Shown piece by piece: positions 23,792-32,838 of a stretch of 64,000 nt of DNA. Below the pieces are notes generated by a model. That model searched no databases. It worked only from the letters and a program-made list of their open reading frames with translations, and had not been told where the DNA came from. Made by a program: the position numbers and the translations under genes. Within the stretch, counting starts at the first letter, position 1. Each line of letters begins with the position of its first letter. Origin of the DNA: ZC4RG17 sp036380875 (lineage in GTDB: Bacteria; Actinomycetota; Acidimicrobiia; Spongiisociales; ZC4RG35); assembly GCA_036380875.1 (NCBI GenBank), contig DASVDX010000072.1, positions 1 to 64,000 of the forward strand. Direction: 5' to 3'.

Positions 23792-24565
23792 GTGGGCCGC
23801 CATCTCGCGCAGGTTTCGCCGACGAAACGTCTCGCCGGAGGTGCGCTGGGAGGGGTCGTCGTGGCCCTCCTGGCGATAGGGCTCGGGTTCATCGGCGCGC
23901 AGTCCGATGCCGGGGAGGCGGTGGCATTGGCCGACACCACGACCACCACACCGACCACTGCACCGACGACGGTCGCGACCAGCGCGATCCAAACCACAGA
24001 GCAGCCGACGACCACGACCACCCGACCGATGACGACCACCACGAGGGGCCCGACCACCACCACGCTGCCGCCGATCGTCCTCGAAAGCGACGGACTCGGG
24101 ATCGTCGACCTGGGAGCGACTGTCGACGAGACGATCGAGATCATCGCCTCCCGACTGGGGGGCGCCGACTCCGACTCGGGCTGGGTCAACGCCACCGGTT
24201 CCTTCGGCACCTGCCCCGGCAACATCGTCCGGGTGGTCCGCTGGGCGAGCCTGCGGCTGTTCTTCAGCGACGGGCCGACCGAGTTCGGCGAGGACGCGCG
24301 CCACTTCTTCTTCTACAGCCAGTCCCCCGTCGAAACCGACACGGTCATCGATCTCAAGACCGAAGAGGGCATCGGGATCGGCTCGACCGTCGCCGAGTTG
24401 CGTGCCGCCTACGGGCCGTCGGTGACGATCTCGAGCGACACCCACTTCGGAGTGACCTTCACCATCGACACCGGTGAGCCCGGGCTCCTGTCCGGGACCT
24501 TGACCGAATCGATCGACACGGGGCTCGTCACCTCCCTGGCCGGCGGGTTCGGCTGCGGGGCCTGA
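23792..24565 (+). CDS. Hypothetical membrane-anchored protein with Thr-rich linker
   Basis: A 257-aa protein I do not recognise. It has an N-terminal hydrophobic helix (about residues 16-36), a low-complexity Thr/Pro linker (about 48-92) and a C-terminal domain of about 165 residues. That domain contains two repeated features (LGIVDLGATVDETIEII and IGIGSTVAELRAAYG), each resembling the start of a small alpha/beta unit, as in DUF-type cell-surface proteins. It probably faces the outside of the membrane. A GTG start is used, with no clear Shine-Dalgarno. Confidence 0.75.
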   Translation: MGRHLAQVSPTKRLAGGALGGVVVALLAIGLGFIGAQSDAGEAVALADTTTTTPTTAPTTVATSAIQTTEQPTTTTTRPMTTTTRGPTTTTLPPIVLESDGLGIVDLGATVDETIEIIASRLGGADSDSGWVNATGSFGTCPGNIVRVVRWASLRLFFSDGPTEFGEDARHFFFYSQSPVETDTVIDLKTEEGIGIGSTVAELRAAYGPSVTISSDTHFGVTFTIDTGEPGLLSGTLTESIDTGLVTSLAGGFGCGA

Positions 24566-24597
24566 CCCTCCATCCGACACAGCGACGCGAAGGGGCG

Positions 24598-24603
24598 TAG
24601 GCT
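24598..24603 (+). promoter_or_regulatory. -10 element of a leaderless promoter for the ACT protein
   Basis: TAGGCT lies 7 nt before the ATG at 24611, with no ribosome binding site between. Confidence 0.45.
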
Positions 24604-24610
24604 GCAGATC

Positions 24611-25009
24611 ATGACGGAGTTCATCGTGCACGTCGAGAACCGCCCCGGCCGTCTCGCGGCGATCACGGAACTCCTCAGCGACGCCGGCGTCAACATCGAG
24701 GCGCTTGCCGCGTACGGCTACGACGGCGAAGGCGTGCTGCGCCTCATCGTCGACGACGCTGCCACCACCCGCCGGGTTCTGTCGGAGGCCGGACTCCGAG
24801 TAGACGAGCACACCGTCCTCACCGCCTTCATGCCCCACGAGCCCGGAGCGCTCGCCGGCGTGACCCGGAGACTGGCCGACGCCGACATCAACATCGATGC
24901 CTTGTACGTGCTCTCCACCTCCCCCGATGGCATCGAAGTGGCCATCGCCGTGGACGGGTCGCTGAGCGCCGTTCCCGACCTGCCGGTGACCGGTTCGCTC
25001 ACCGGTTGA
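24611..25009 (+). CDS. Tandem ACT-domain protein
   Basis: 132 aa with two ACT domains: residues 1-65 (FIVHVENRPGRLAAITELLSD) and 66-132 (FMPHEPGALAGVTRRLADADINIDALYVL). Such proteins bind amino acids and act as small sensors or regulatory subunits, but the ligand cannot be inferred. It is preceded by its own -10 and followed 36 nt later by another probable promoter, so it is likely monocistronic. Confidence 0.88.
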   Translation: MTEFIVHVENRPGRLAAITELLSDAGVNIEALAAYGYDGEGVLRLIVDDAATTRRVLSEAGLRVDEHTVLTAFMPHEPGALAGVTRRLADADINIDALYVLSTSPDGIEVAIAVDGSLSAVPDLPVTGSLTG

Positions 25010-25032
25010 ACCGAATACCCCACTCCGTGCTT

Positions 25033-25038
25033 TAGCAT
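25033..25038 (+). promoter_or_regulatory. -10 element of a leaderless promoter for the DUF3048 lipoprotein
   Basis: TAGCAT lies 7 nt before the ATG at 25046, with no Shine-Dalgarno between. Confidence 0.45.
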
Positions 25039-25045
25039 CCTCCCG

Positions 25046-26152
25046 ATGCGATCACGACTTTCTGTCGTCGCGCTCGTCCTGGCAATCACAGCTTGCAGCG
25101 GGGGAGCCGGCGACACCACCACCACCACATCGACGACGACAACGACCACGACCATTCCGACGACCACCACGGAGGCACCGACCACCACGGTGGACGACCG
25201 GCCGAGGTCGCCGATCAACGGATTGCCCGTCGACGACGAGGAGCTGCTCGACCGCCGGGTTCTGGCCGTCAAGGTCGACAACCACTGGAACGCCCGCCCC
25301 CAGTCGGGGATCCTCGAGGCCGAGGCCGTGTTCGAGATCCGGGTCGAAGGCGGTCTGACCCGCTTCATGGCCGTGTTCCACTCCACCGACAGCGAAGCCC
25401 TCGGCCCGATCCGCTCCGGCCGGCCCTCGGACGCCGCTTTGGTGCGACCGCTCGAGGCCACATTGGCCATCAGCGGCGGCCAGCCGTGGGTGCGCAACGG
25501 CATCTCCGCCCTGGGAGTGCCGTATCTCAGCGACACCCGCCCGGGCATGTTCCGCATCAGCGAGCGCTCGGCGCCGCACAACTTGTACGGCAACACGATC
25601 GAACTGCGCCAGGTGGCCGACGAGCGCGACATCCCCGACACGCCTCCTCCCACCGCCCTGTGGGAGTTCGGGGAGATGCCAGAAGACGCCGGGGAGGCAA
25701 CCGACATCACCTTCACGTTCTCTGACACCACGACCACGGAGTGGATCTGGGACGGCACCTCCTACGCCCGCAACATCGATGACGCCGAGTCCACGTGGCT
25801 GAATCCCGACGGCGAGGAGGAGCAGATCACTGCCGACGTGCTGATTGCGATCGTCGGCGAGCAGTACACGGCCTCGCCTCCGGCGGGAGCCGGCGGCTCG
25901 TCGGTGCCCGCCACGTCGACCATAGGCAGCGGACCTTTCTACGTGTTCTCCGACGGCAAGGTGATCGAAGGGACGTGGGCCCGCGAGAGCCCGGAGGAGC
26001 CGTTCGTCCTCACGACCGAGGACGGGGATCCGCTGTTGGTGCCGCCGGGGTTCGCATGGATCTCGGTTGTCCCCGATATCGGAGCGGTCGAGTGGACCGC
26101 CGAAACCACTGGAACCACCACCGACTCGACCACGGACACCACTGGCGGCTGA
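25046..26152 (+). CDS. DUF3048 (YerB-like) lipoprotein
   Basis: A 368-aa predicted lipoprotein (signal MRSRLSVVALVLAITAC, lipobox ITAC) with a long Thr linker (about residues 23-50) and the DUF3048 core. The core has PINGLPVDDEELLDRRVLAVKVDNHWNARPQ in its first strand region, GGLTRFMAVFHS, and GPIRSGRPSD; the C-terminal DUF3048 domain follows. Its function in the envelope is unknown. The C-terminus is again Thr-rich. The downstream amidase begins 2 nt after the stop, so they form an operon. Confidence 0.9.
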   Translation: MRSRLSVVALVLAITACSGGAGDTTTTTSTTTTTTTIPTTTTEAPTTTVDDRPRSPINGLPVDDEELLDRRVLAVKVDNHWNARPQSGILEAEAVFEIRVEGGLTRFMAVFHSTDSEALGPIRSGRPSDAALVRPLEATLAISGGQPWVRNGISALGVPYLSDTRPGMFRISERSAPHNLYGNTIELRQVADERDIPDTPPPTALWEFGEMPEDAGEATDITFTFSDTTTTEWIWDGTSYARNIDDAESTWLNPDGEEEQITADVLIAIVGEQYTASPPAGAGGSSVPATSTIGSGPFYVFSDGKVIEGTWARESPEEPFVLTTEDGDPLLVPPGFAWISVVPDIGAVEWTAETTGTTTDSTTDTTGG

Positions 26153-26153
26153 T

Positions 26154-27398
26154 ATGACGACCGCTGTCTCCCGGGCGCTGGAGAAGGCGCTGGGCGACAC
26201 CACCAACTCGTTCACTGCTGTCCACGAAGAGGCCGCCGGGCTCGAACCGCCCGGCGGCCCTCTTCATGGCCTTCCGATCGCGGTCAAGGACCTGATCGAC
26301 CACGCCGGCCATGTCACCACCGCCGGTTCGGCCTTCTACCGCCACCACGCCACGACGACCGCCCCTGCCGTCGCCCGGCTGGAGGCGGCCGGGGCCGTGG
26401 TGATCGGCCGCACCGGCCTCCACGAGTTCGCTTTCGGGTTCTCGTCGGAGAACCCGTGGTTCGGCCCGGTGCTCAACCCATGGGATCACAGGCTGTCCCC
26501 CGGAGGCTCCTCGGGCGGGTCGGCGGCGGCTGTCGCCGCCGGGATCGTGCCGGTCGCCTTGGGTACCGACACCGGAGGGTCGGTGCGGGTGCCTGCCGCC
26601 CTGTGCGGGATCATCGGGCTCAAGACCACCCACGGCCTGATCCCCCTCGACGGGGTGTTCCCGCTGGTGCCGTCGTTCGACACCGTCGGGCCGCTGGCGG
26701 CGACTCTCGACGACATCGAGACCACCACGGCGGTGATGGCGGCCCACCGCTGGGAGACCCTCGACGACGGGCCGCCGATTCGTCGTTTGGTCGTGCCCCA
26801 GGCGTGGCTCGACACCGCCCCGATGACCGATGAGGTGCGAACCGCATTCTCCGAGTTCCTGGACGCCGCCGCTTGGGTGGGGCTCGTCGTCGAGCACCGC
26901 GAACTGTCCGACCTGCAGCCTTCCCCGCATCAGACCGCGCTCGTCGGGGCGGAGGTGGCCCTGATCCATCGGAAATGGCGGGAGGAGGGCAAGCCGTACG
27001 GCGAAGACGTGGCGGCGAGGATCGACGAGAACGTGGAACTGGCCGACGACCCGACAGCCCAGGCCGAGGCGCGCAAATGGCGGGAGCAGATCACCCGGGC
27101 GATGACGGAGGCGACAGCCGGGGATGCTGCGGTGGTCACGCCGGCGGTGGGGGCGATGGACAAGTGGATCGGCGACGACCGCATCGAAGGCCACCACTAT
27201 CGGCGGGTGCTGTCGTGGTTCAGCGCCCCCGTCAACCCGACCGGCCAGCCGGCCCTGGCGATGCCGATCGCCGGGCCAGGGAGGCGACCCGCAGTGCAGT
27301 TGATCGGCGCCGCCGGGTCGGAGAAGCGGCTGATCGGCCTCGGCCGTCTCCTGGAAACACGGGGTGTCCTGGGGGTTTCCCGATTGACTTATGGGTGA
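26154..27398 (+). CDS. Amidase-signature-family hydrolase
   Basis: A 414-aa amidase of the Ser-cisSer-Lys type. The triad is visible: Lys in GLPIAVKDLIDHAG, cis-Ser in SPGGSSGGSAAAVAAGI, and nucleophile Ser in GTDTGGSVRVPAALCG. It resembles the catalytic GatA-like and AtzF-like enzymes, but the lack of gatC/gatB beside it argues against tRNA amidotransferase function. The ATG is 2 nt after the DUF3048 stop. Confidence 0.9.
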   Translation: MTTAVSRALEKALGDTTNSFTAVHEEAAGLEPPGGPLHGLPIAVKDLIDHAGHVTTAGSAFYRHHATTTAPAVARLEAAGAVVIGRTGLHEFAFGFSSENPWFGPVLNPWDHRLSPGGSSGGSAAAVAAGIVPVALGTDTGGSVRVPAALCGIIGLKTTHGLIPLDGVFPLVPSFDTVGPLAATLDDIETTTAVMAAHRWETLDDGPPIRRLVVPQAWLDTAPMTDEVRTAFSEFLDAAAWVGLVVEHRELSDLQPSPHQTALVGAEVALIHRKWREEGKPYGEDVAARIDENVELADDPTAQAEARKWREQITRAMTEATAGDAAVVTPAVGAMDKWIGDDRIEGHHYRRVLSWFSAPVNPTGQPALAMPIAGPGRRPAVQLIGAAGSEKRLIGLGRLLETRGVLGVSRLTYG

Positions 27399-27412
27399 CC
27401 CGGCGAGGGTCT

Positions 27413-27418
27413 TACAAT
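27413..27418 (+). promoter_or_regulatory. -10 element of the korAB promoter
   Basis: TACAAT lies 14 nt after the amidase stop and about 100 nt before korA. A TTGACT at 27384-27389 is 23 nt away, too far for a standard -35. Unlike most promoters here, this unit has a long leader, with AAGGA at 27503-27507. Confidence 0.45.
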
Positions 27419-27518
27419 CTTCTTCAGGTGCGGGTAGAACCGGTCGACCTTGAGACCGAACGCGCCGATAGAACACCTACGATCCATCCGCGCCATAGCT
27501 ACAAGGAAGTGACAAGCC

Positions 27519-29441
27519 GTGGCAGACGACGCCACTACTCCCAGCCCCCTAGTCGGATCCGACGACCAGTCCCCTACCCAAGTCCAGGCCCTCGATCGAG
27601 TGGTCATCCGGTTCGCCGGTGATTCCGGTGACGGCATGCAGGTGGCGGGTGCGCGTTTCACGGCCGCCTCGGCCACCTTCGGGAACGACTTGGCCACGCT
27701 GCCGTCGTTCCCGGCCGAGATCCGGGCCCCGGCCGGCACCCTCCCGGGCGTGTCGTCGTTCCAGGTACAGATCGCCGATTTCGACATCCTGACCGCCGGT
27801 GACGCTCCCGACTGCTTGGTGGCGATGAACCCGGCGGCTTTGAAGAAGAACCTGCCGGAGTTGAAGCCGGGCGGCACCCTGATCGTCAACACCGAAGCCT
27901 TCGACGAGCGCAACCTCGCCAAGGCGGGCTACGAGAACAACCCCCTCGAGGACGGCAGCCTCCAGGGCTACCGGGTGATCGAGGTGCCGATGGAGAGCCT
28001 CACCAAGGAAGCCGTGAAGGACACCGGCGTCTCCGGGCGCGACGTGCTCCGGTCCAAGAACTTCTTTGCCCTCGGCCTCCTGGCCTGGCTGTTCAACCGC
28101 CCGACGGAGCCCACGATCGAGTGGTGTGAGCAGAAGTTCAAGAACAAGCCGGAGGTGGCGGCCGCCAACGTCGCCGCCTTCCGGGCGGGCTACAACTTCG
28201 GCATCACCACCGACGCCACCCGCGTCACGTTCGAGGTCAAGCCCGCCACCCTGCCGCCCGGCACCTACACCAATGTCACGGGCAACATCGCCCTGGCGTG
28301 GGGGTTGATCGCTGCCGCCAAGGCGGCCGACCTGCCCCTGTTCTACGGCACGTACCCGATCACCCCCGCCTCCGACATCCTCCACGAGTTGTCGCGGCAC
28401 AAGAACTTCGGCGTGAAGACGTTCCAGGCGGAGGACGAGATCGCCGCCATCGGCTCCACGATCGGCGCCGCCTTCGCCGGCAACCTGGCCGTGACCGGCT
28501 CGTCGGGGCCCGGGCTCGCCCTGAAGTCGGAAGGCATCTCGCTCGCCTTCCAGACCGAGTTGCCGGTCGTGATCATCAACGTGCAGCGGGCGGGACCGTC
28601 GACGGGCATGCCGACCAAGCCGGAGCAGTCCGACCTGCTGTTCTCGCTGTACGGCCGTCACGGAGAGTCACCGATTCCGGTGCTGGCCATCTCCTCGCCG
28701 TCGGACGCCTTCGACGCCGCCATCGAGGCGGCCCGGATCGCCTTGAAGTACATGACCCCGGTGATCCTCCTGTCCGACAACCACATCGCCAACGGCTCGG
28801 AGCCGTGGCGCCTGCCGGACGTCGACGAGCTGCCGGACATCTCGGTGCCGTTCGCCACGCTGCCCAACAGCGAGAAGGGCTTCCTCCCCTACCTGCGCGA
28901 CTTCGAGACGTTCTCGCGCCCGTGGGCGATTCCCGGCACACCGGGGCTGGAGCACCGGATCGGCGGCCTGGAGAAGGAGGCCAACACCGGCAACGTCTCC
29001 TACGACCCCGACAACCACCAGCTGATGACCGACAGCCGGGCGTGGAAGGTGGCGAACATCGCCAACGACATCCCGCCTGTGGAGGTCGACCAGGCCGGAG
29101 ATCAACCCGGCGATCTGCTCATCCTCGGGTGGGGATCCACGTTCGGTGCCATCAAGGCGGCGGTGCGCCGGGCCCGCAACTCGGGCCACGCCGTCGACCA
29201 TGCCCACCTCCGCTACCTCAACCCGTTCCCGGCCGACCTGGGCGACGTGTTGAGGCGGTACGAGCGCATCCTCATCCCAGAGATGAACAGCGGCCACTTG
29301 CTGCGCCTGATCCGGGCGGAGTACCTGCTCCCCGCAGTGGGGCTGAACAAGATCGCCGGCGAGCCCTTCCGGATCGCCGAAATCGAGAGCCGAATCAACG
29401 AGATCCTCGGTGAGCCGGCCCACGCCGCCACCCACCGATGA
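27519..29441 (+). CDS. korA: 2-oxoacid:ferredoxin oxidoreductase, alpha subunit (gamma-alpha fusion)
   Basis: The larger subunit of a CoA-acylating 2-oxoacid oxidoreductase, most like actinobacterial 2-oxoglutarate:ferredoxin oxidoreductase. The 640 aa comprise a gamma domain (about 25-200, FAGDSGDGMQVAGARF) and then the alpha pyrimidine-binding domain (about 245-480, GTYPITPASDILHEL, FQAEDEIAAIGSTIGAAFAG, SSGPGLALKSEGI) and a transketolase-C-like end. The GTG start has AAGGA 11 nt upstream. No ferredoxin gene is adjacent. It forms an operon with korB. Confidence 0.95.
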   Translation: MADDATTPSPLVGSDDQSPTQVQALDRVVIRFAGDSGDGMQVAGARFTAASATFGNDLATLPSFPAEIRAPAGTLPGVSSFQVQIADFDILTAGDAPDCLVAMNPAALKKNLPELKPGGTLIVNTEAFDERNLAKAGYENNPLEDGSLQGYRVIEVPMESLTKEAVKDTGVSGRDVLRSKNFFALGLLAWLFNRPTEPTIEWCEQKFKNKPEVAAANVAAFRAGYNFGITTDATRVTFEVKPATLPPGTYTNVTGNIALAWGLIAAAKAADLPLFYGTYPITPASDILHELSRHKNFGVKTFQAEDEIAAIGSTIGAAFAGNLAVTGSSGPGLALKSEGISLAFQTELPVVIINVQRAGPSTGMPTKPEQSDLLFSLYGRHGESPIPVLAISSPSDAFDAAIEAARIALKYMTPVILLSDNHIANGSEPWRLPDVDELPDISVPFATLPNSEKGFLPYLRDFETFSRPWAIPGTPGLEHRIGGLEKEANTGNVSYDPDNHQLMTDSRAWKVANIANDIPPVEVDQAGDQPGDLLILGWGSTFGAIKAAVRRARNSGHAVDHAHLRYLNPFPADLGDVLRRYERILIPEMNSGHLLRLIRAEYLLPAVGLNKIAGEPFRIAEIESRINEILGEPAHAATHR

Positions 29442-29457
29442 CGACACGGACGAAACG

Positions 29458-30531
29458 ATGACAATCACACACACCAGAGCCGACTTCCAGACCGACCAGG
29501 AGGTCAGGTGGTGCCCCGGCTGCGGGGACTACACCATCCTCGCCTCCGTCCAGAACTTCCTCGCCACCCTCGACCGGCCGCGCGAGCAGTTCGTGTTCGT
29601 GTCGGGCATCGGCTGTTCGTCGCGGTTCCCGTACTACATGAACACGTACGGGATCCACTCGATCCACGGTCGGGCGCCGGCCGTGGCTACCGGCATCGCC
29701 CTGACCCGGCCGGACCTGTCGGTGTGGGTGATCACCGGCGACGGCGACGCCCTGTCGATCGGTGGGAACCACCTGATCCACGCCATGCGCCGCAACGTCA
29801 ACCTGAAGATCCTCTTGTTCAACAACCAGATCTACGGGCTGACGAAGGGTCAGTATTCGCCCACGTCGGAGCCGGGCAAACGGACCAAGTCGTCGCCCAC
29901 GGGTTCCATCGACCATCCGTTCAACCCGGTGAGCCTGGCGCTGGGTGCTGAGGCGACCTTCGTGGCGCGGACCCTGGACATGGACCGGGAGCACACGACG
30001 GAGATCCTCCAGGCCGCCTACGAGCACGAGGGCACCGCCTTCATCGAGATCTACCAGAACTGCAACGTCTTCAACGACAAGGCGTTCATCCAGTTGACGG
30101 GCAAGGAGGAGCGGGTCCACAACCGCATCAACCTGGTCCATGGCCAGCCGATCAAGTTCGGCCCCAACGACGAAAAGGCCGTGGTCCTGGAAGGCGGCGA
30201 GGCGAAGATCGTCGACACCGCCTCGGTCGATCCCAGCCGGATCCTGGTCCACGACGTGAACCGCTCGGATCCCAGCGTGGCCTTCGCCTTGTCCAGGCTG
30301 TCCCACGGTCCCTTCGGGCCCACCCCGCTCGGGATCTTCCGCAAGGTGAAGCGACCCACCTACGAGTCGCTGCTCGACCACCAGGTGGCGACCGCCATCG
30401 CCAAGCAAGGCCCCGGCGACCTGGCGACGCTCATCCGGTCCCACGGCACGTGGACGGTGGATGCCAACGGCCGTGCCAACGGGGCTGCCTCCAACGGGTC
30501 CCATTCCGCCGGCTCCAACGGCGCCGGCTGA
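29458..30531 (+). CDS. korB: 2-oxoacid:ferredoxin oxidoreductase, beta subunit
   Basis: The TPP-binding and Fe-S partner of KorA (357 aa). The WCPGCGDY and GIGCSSR segments hold cluster cysteines, and ITGDGDALSIGGNH with NNQIYGLTKGQYSPTS is the TPP-Mg site. An in-frame GTG at 29410 would overlap korA; ATG 29458, 17 nt after the korA stop, gives the usual N-terminus. Its last 22 residues are an unusual Asn/Gly/Ser/Ala tail (ANGRANGAASNGSHSAG) absent from typical KorB. Confidence 0.95.
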   Translation: MTITHTRADFQTDQEVRWCPGCGDYTILASVQNFLATLDRPREQFVFVSGIGCSSRFPYYMNTYGIHSIHGRAPAVATGIALTRPDLSVWVITGDGDALSIGGNHLIHAMRRNVNLKILLFNNQIYGLTKGQYSPTSEPGKRTKSSPTGSIDHPFNPVSLALGAEATFVARTLDMDREHTTEILQAAYEHEGTAFIEIYQNCNVFNDKAFIQLTGKEERVHNRINLVHGQPIKFGPNDEKAVVLEGGEAKIVDTASVDPSRILVHDVNRSDPSVAFALSRLSHGPFGPTPLGIFRKVKRPTYESLLDHQVATAIAKQGPGDLATLIRSHGTWTVDANGRANGAASNGSHSAGSNGAG

Positions 30532-30534
30532 CCC

Positions 30535-31560
30535 TCAGGTCCACTCCAGCAGGACTTTGCCTGACTGTCCGGAGCGGACGACCTCGAACGCGGTCTCGTA
30601 GTCCTCGGCCGCGAAGCGGTGGGTGATCACCTCCGAGACGTCGAGGCCGCTCTGGAGCATCGCCGCCATCTTGTACCAGGTCTCGAAGATGCGCCGGCCG
30701 TAGATGCCGCGCATCGTGAGTCCCTTGAAGATGACGTCGCCGACGTCGAGGCGGATCTCGCCGGAGGGGATCCCGAGGACCGCCACCTTGCCTCCGTGGT
30801 TCATGGCGTCGAGCAGCTGGTTGAACGCCTGCTCGGACCCTGACATCTCCAGGCCCACGTCGAACCCCTCGACCATTCCCAGCTGCGGCATCACCGACAA
30901 GGGGTCCTCGACTCTGGCATCGACCGTCCGATCGACGCCCATCCGCGCAGCGAGGTCGAGGCGGTAGGGGTTCACATCGGTGATCACCACGAATCGGGCG
31001 CCGATGTGACGGACGATCGCCGCCGCCATCACGCCGATCGGGCCGGCGCCGGTGATCAGCACGTCCTCGCCCACGACGTCGAATGCGAGGGCGGTGTGGG
31101 TGGCGTTGCCGAGCGGGTCGAGGACGGCGGCGACGTCGTCGGTGATGTGATCGGGCAGGGGGTAGACGTTCTGGGCGGGCAGCACCAGATAGTCGGCGAA
31201 CGCCCCCGGCCGGCTGACACCCACCGACTTGTGGCTGTGGCAGAACTCACGGCGGCCGGCCCGGCAGTTGCGGCAGTGACCGCAGGTGATGTGGCCCTCA
31301 CCGGAGACTCGCTCCCCGACCGCGATGCCCTCGACTTCGTCGCCCACCGCCTCGACCCGGCCCATGAACTCGTGCCCCACCACCAGCGGCACGGGAATCG
31401 TTGCCTGCGCCCATTCGTCCCATTCATAGATGTGGACGTCGGTGCCGCAGATGGAGGTCTTCTCGACCCGGATGAGCACGTCGTTGCGGCCGACCTGCGG
31501 GTCGGGAACCTCCTCCATCCAGAGTCCCGGCTCCGCCTTCGCTTTGACCAGTGCCTTCAT
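30535..31560 (-). CDS. tdh: L-threonine 3-dehydrogenase
   Basis: Oxidises threonine to 2-amino-3-ketobutyrate. At 341 aa it matches E. coli Tdh in length. The catalytic-zinc Cys is in SICGTDVHIY, the structural-zinc cysteines in ITCGHCRNCRAGRREFC, and GAGPIGVMAAAI is the NAD motif. The long open frame upstream of 31560 is the shadow of kbl; the real start is the ATG overlapping the kbl stop (ATGA). Kbl and Tdh together convert threonine to glycine and acetyl-CoA. Confidence 0.97.
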   Translation of the reverse strand: MKALVKAKAEPGLWMEEVPDPQVGRNDVLIRVEKTSICGTDVHIYEWDEWAQATIPVPLVVGHEFMGRVEAVGDEVEGIAVGERVSGEGHITCGHCRNCRAGRREFCHSHKSVGVSRPGAFADYLVLPAQNVYPLPDHITDDVAAVLDPLGNATHTALAFDVVGEDVLITGAGPIGVMAAAIVRHIGARFVVITDVNPYRLDLAARMGVDRTVDARVEDPLSVMPQLGMVEGFDVGLEMSGSEQAFNQLLDAMNHGGKVAVLGIPSGEIRLDVGDVIFKGLTMRGIYGRRIFETWYKMAAMLQSGLDVSEVITHRFAAEDYETAFEVVRSGQSGKVLLEWT

Positions 31561-32747
31561 TCGATCACACCCAGCTGCCGTCCGACCTCGATGAACGCCT
31601 GCACCGCCCGGTCGATGTCCTCCGGCTCGTGGGCCGCCGACATCTGGGTCCGGATCCGCGCCTGGCCCCTTGGGACGACCGGGTACGAGAAACCGATCAC
31701 GTAGATGCCTTCGTCGAGCAACGCCGACGCCATCTGGGTGGCCACCCTGGCGTCTCCCACCATCACCGGGATGATCGGGTGATCGGCGCCGACGAGCCGG
31801 AACCCGGCCTCTGTCATGCCCTGGCGGAACCGGGCCGCGTTCTCGGCCAGGCGACGGCGCAGGTCGTCGGACTCGGAGAGGAGGTCGAGGGCCCGGAGCG
31901 AGGTGGCGGCGATCACCGGCGCCAGGCTGTTCGAGAACAGGTAGGGCCGGGACCGCTGGCGCAGCCACTCGATGATCTCGCGACGGCCAGACGTGTAGCC
32001 TCCGGAGGCGCCGCCCAGGGCCTTCCCCAGGGTGCCGGTGAGGATGTCGACCCGGTCGCGGGTGCCGGTGAGCTCGGGGGTGCCGCCGCCTTTCTTCCCG
32101 ACGAACCCCACGGCGTGCGAGTCGTCGACCATCACGAGGGCGTCGTAGCGGTCGGCGAGCTCGCATATCGCCGGGAGGTCGGCGATCACGCCGTCCATCG
32201 AGAAGACGCCGTCGGTGGCGATCAGCCGGTGACGGGCGCCCTGTGCCTCCTTCAGGCACCGCTCGAGGTCGGCCATGTCGTTGTTGGCATATCGGAAGCG
32301 CTGTGCCTTGCAGAGGCGGATGCCGTCGATGATCGAAGCGTGGTTGAGCTCGTCGGAGATCACGGCGTCGTTCTCGTCGAGGATCGTCTCGAACAGGCCG
32401 GTGTTGGCGTCGAAACAAGACGAGTAGAGGATCGTGTCCTCGGTCCCGAGGAACTCCGAGATCCGCTCCTCGAGGCGGCGATGGACGGTTTGGGTGCCGC
32501 AGATGAAACGCACCGACGCCATGCCATAGCCGTACTCGTCGAGGGCCTGCTTCGCCGCCTCCACCAGGGCGGGGTGATCGGCCAGTCCGAGGTAGTTGTT
32601 GGCGCAGAAGTTGAGGACTTCTCTCCCGTCGTCGAGACGGATACGGGCACCCTGCGGCGAGGCGATGACCCGTTCTTCCTTGTACAGGCCTTCGGCCCGC
32701 AGGTCTTCCATACGGGCCGCGAGATCGGCTGTCAGCTGCTGGGACAC
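31557..32747 (-). CDS. kbl: Glycine C-acetyltransferase (2-amino-3-ketobutyrate CoA ligase)
   Basis: A PLP-dependent alpha-oxoamine synthase (396 aa) that uses CoA to split 2-amino-3-ketobutyrate into glycine and acetyl-CoA. Signatures are NFCANNYLGLADHP, the PLP Asp/His region VDDSHAVGFVGKKGGG, and the Schiff-base Lys in LTGTLGKALGGASGG. It starts with GTG, which has AAAGG about 11 nt before it. It is the first gene of the kbl-tdh operon, 91 nt from the oppositely lying end of the paa operon regulator on the same strand. Confidence 0.97.
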   Translation of the reverse strand: MSQQLTADLAARMEDLRAEGLYKEERVIASPQGARIRLDDGREVLNFCANNYLGLADHPALVEAAKQALDEYGYGMASVRFICGTQTVHRRLEERISEFLGTEDTILYSSCFDANTGLFETILDENDAVISDELNHASIIDGIRLCKAQRFRYANNDMADLERCLKEAQGARHRLIATDGVFSMDGVIADLPAICELADRYDALVMVDDSHAVGFVGKKGGGTPELTGTRDRVDILTGTLGKALGGASGGYTSGRREIIEWLRQRSRPYLFSNSLAPVIAATSLRALDLLSESDDLRRRLAENAARFRQGMTEAGFRLVGADHPIIPVMVGDARVATQMASALLDEGIYVIGFSYPVVPRGQARIRTQMSAAHEPEDIDRAVQAFIEVGRQLGVIE

Positions 32748-32838
32748 GGCGAGAACGACCTTTCTCGACGATTCGTCATGGCCCCTGACGGTAACGGCGT
32801 CCGGCCTCGGATGTGATCTTCGGTCCCCCGGAAGCCCG

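Noticed and set aside
27384..27418. TTGACT/TACAAT as a full sigma-70 promoter for korA
   Set aside because: The spacing is 23 nt, too long for -35/-10; only the -10 was kept.
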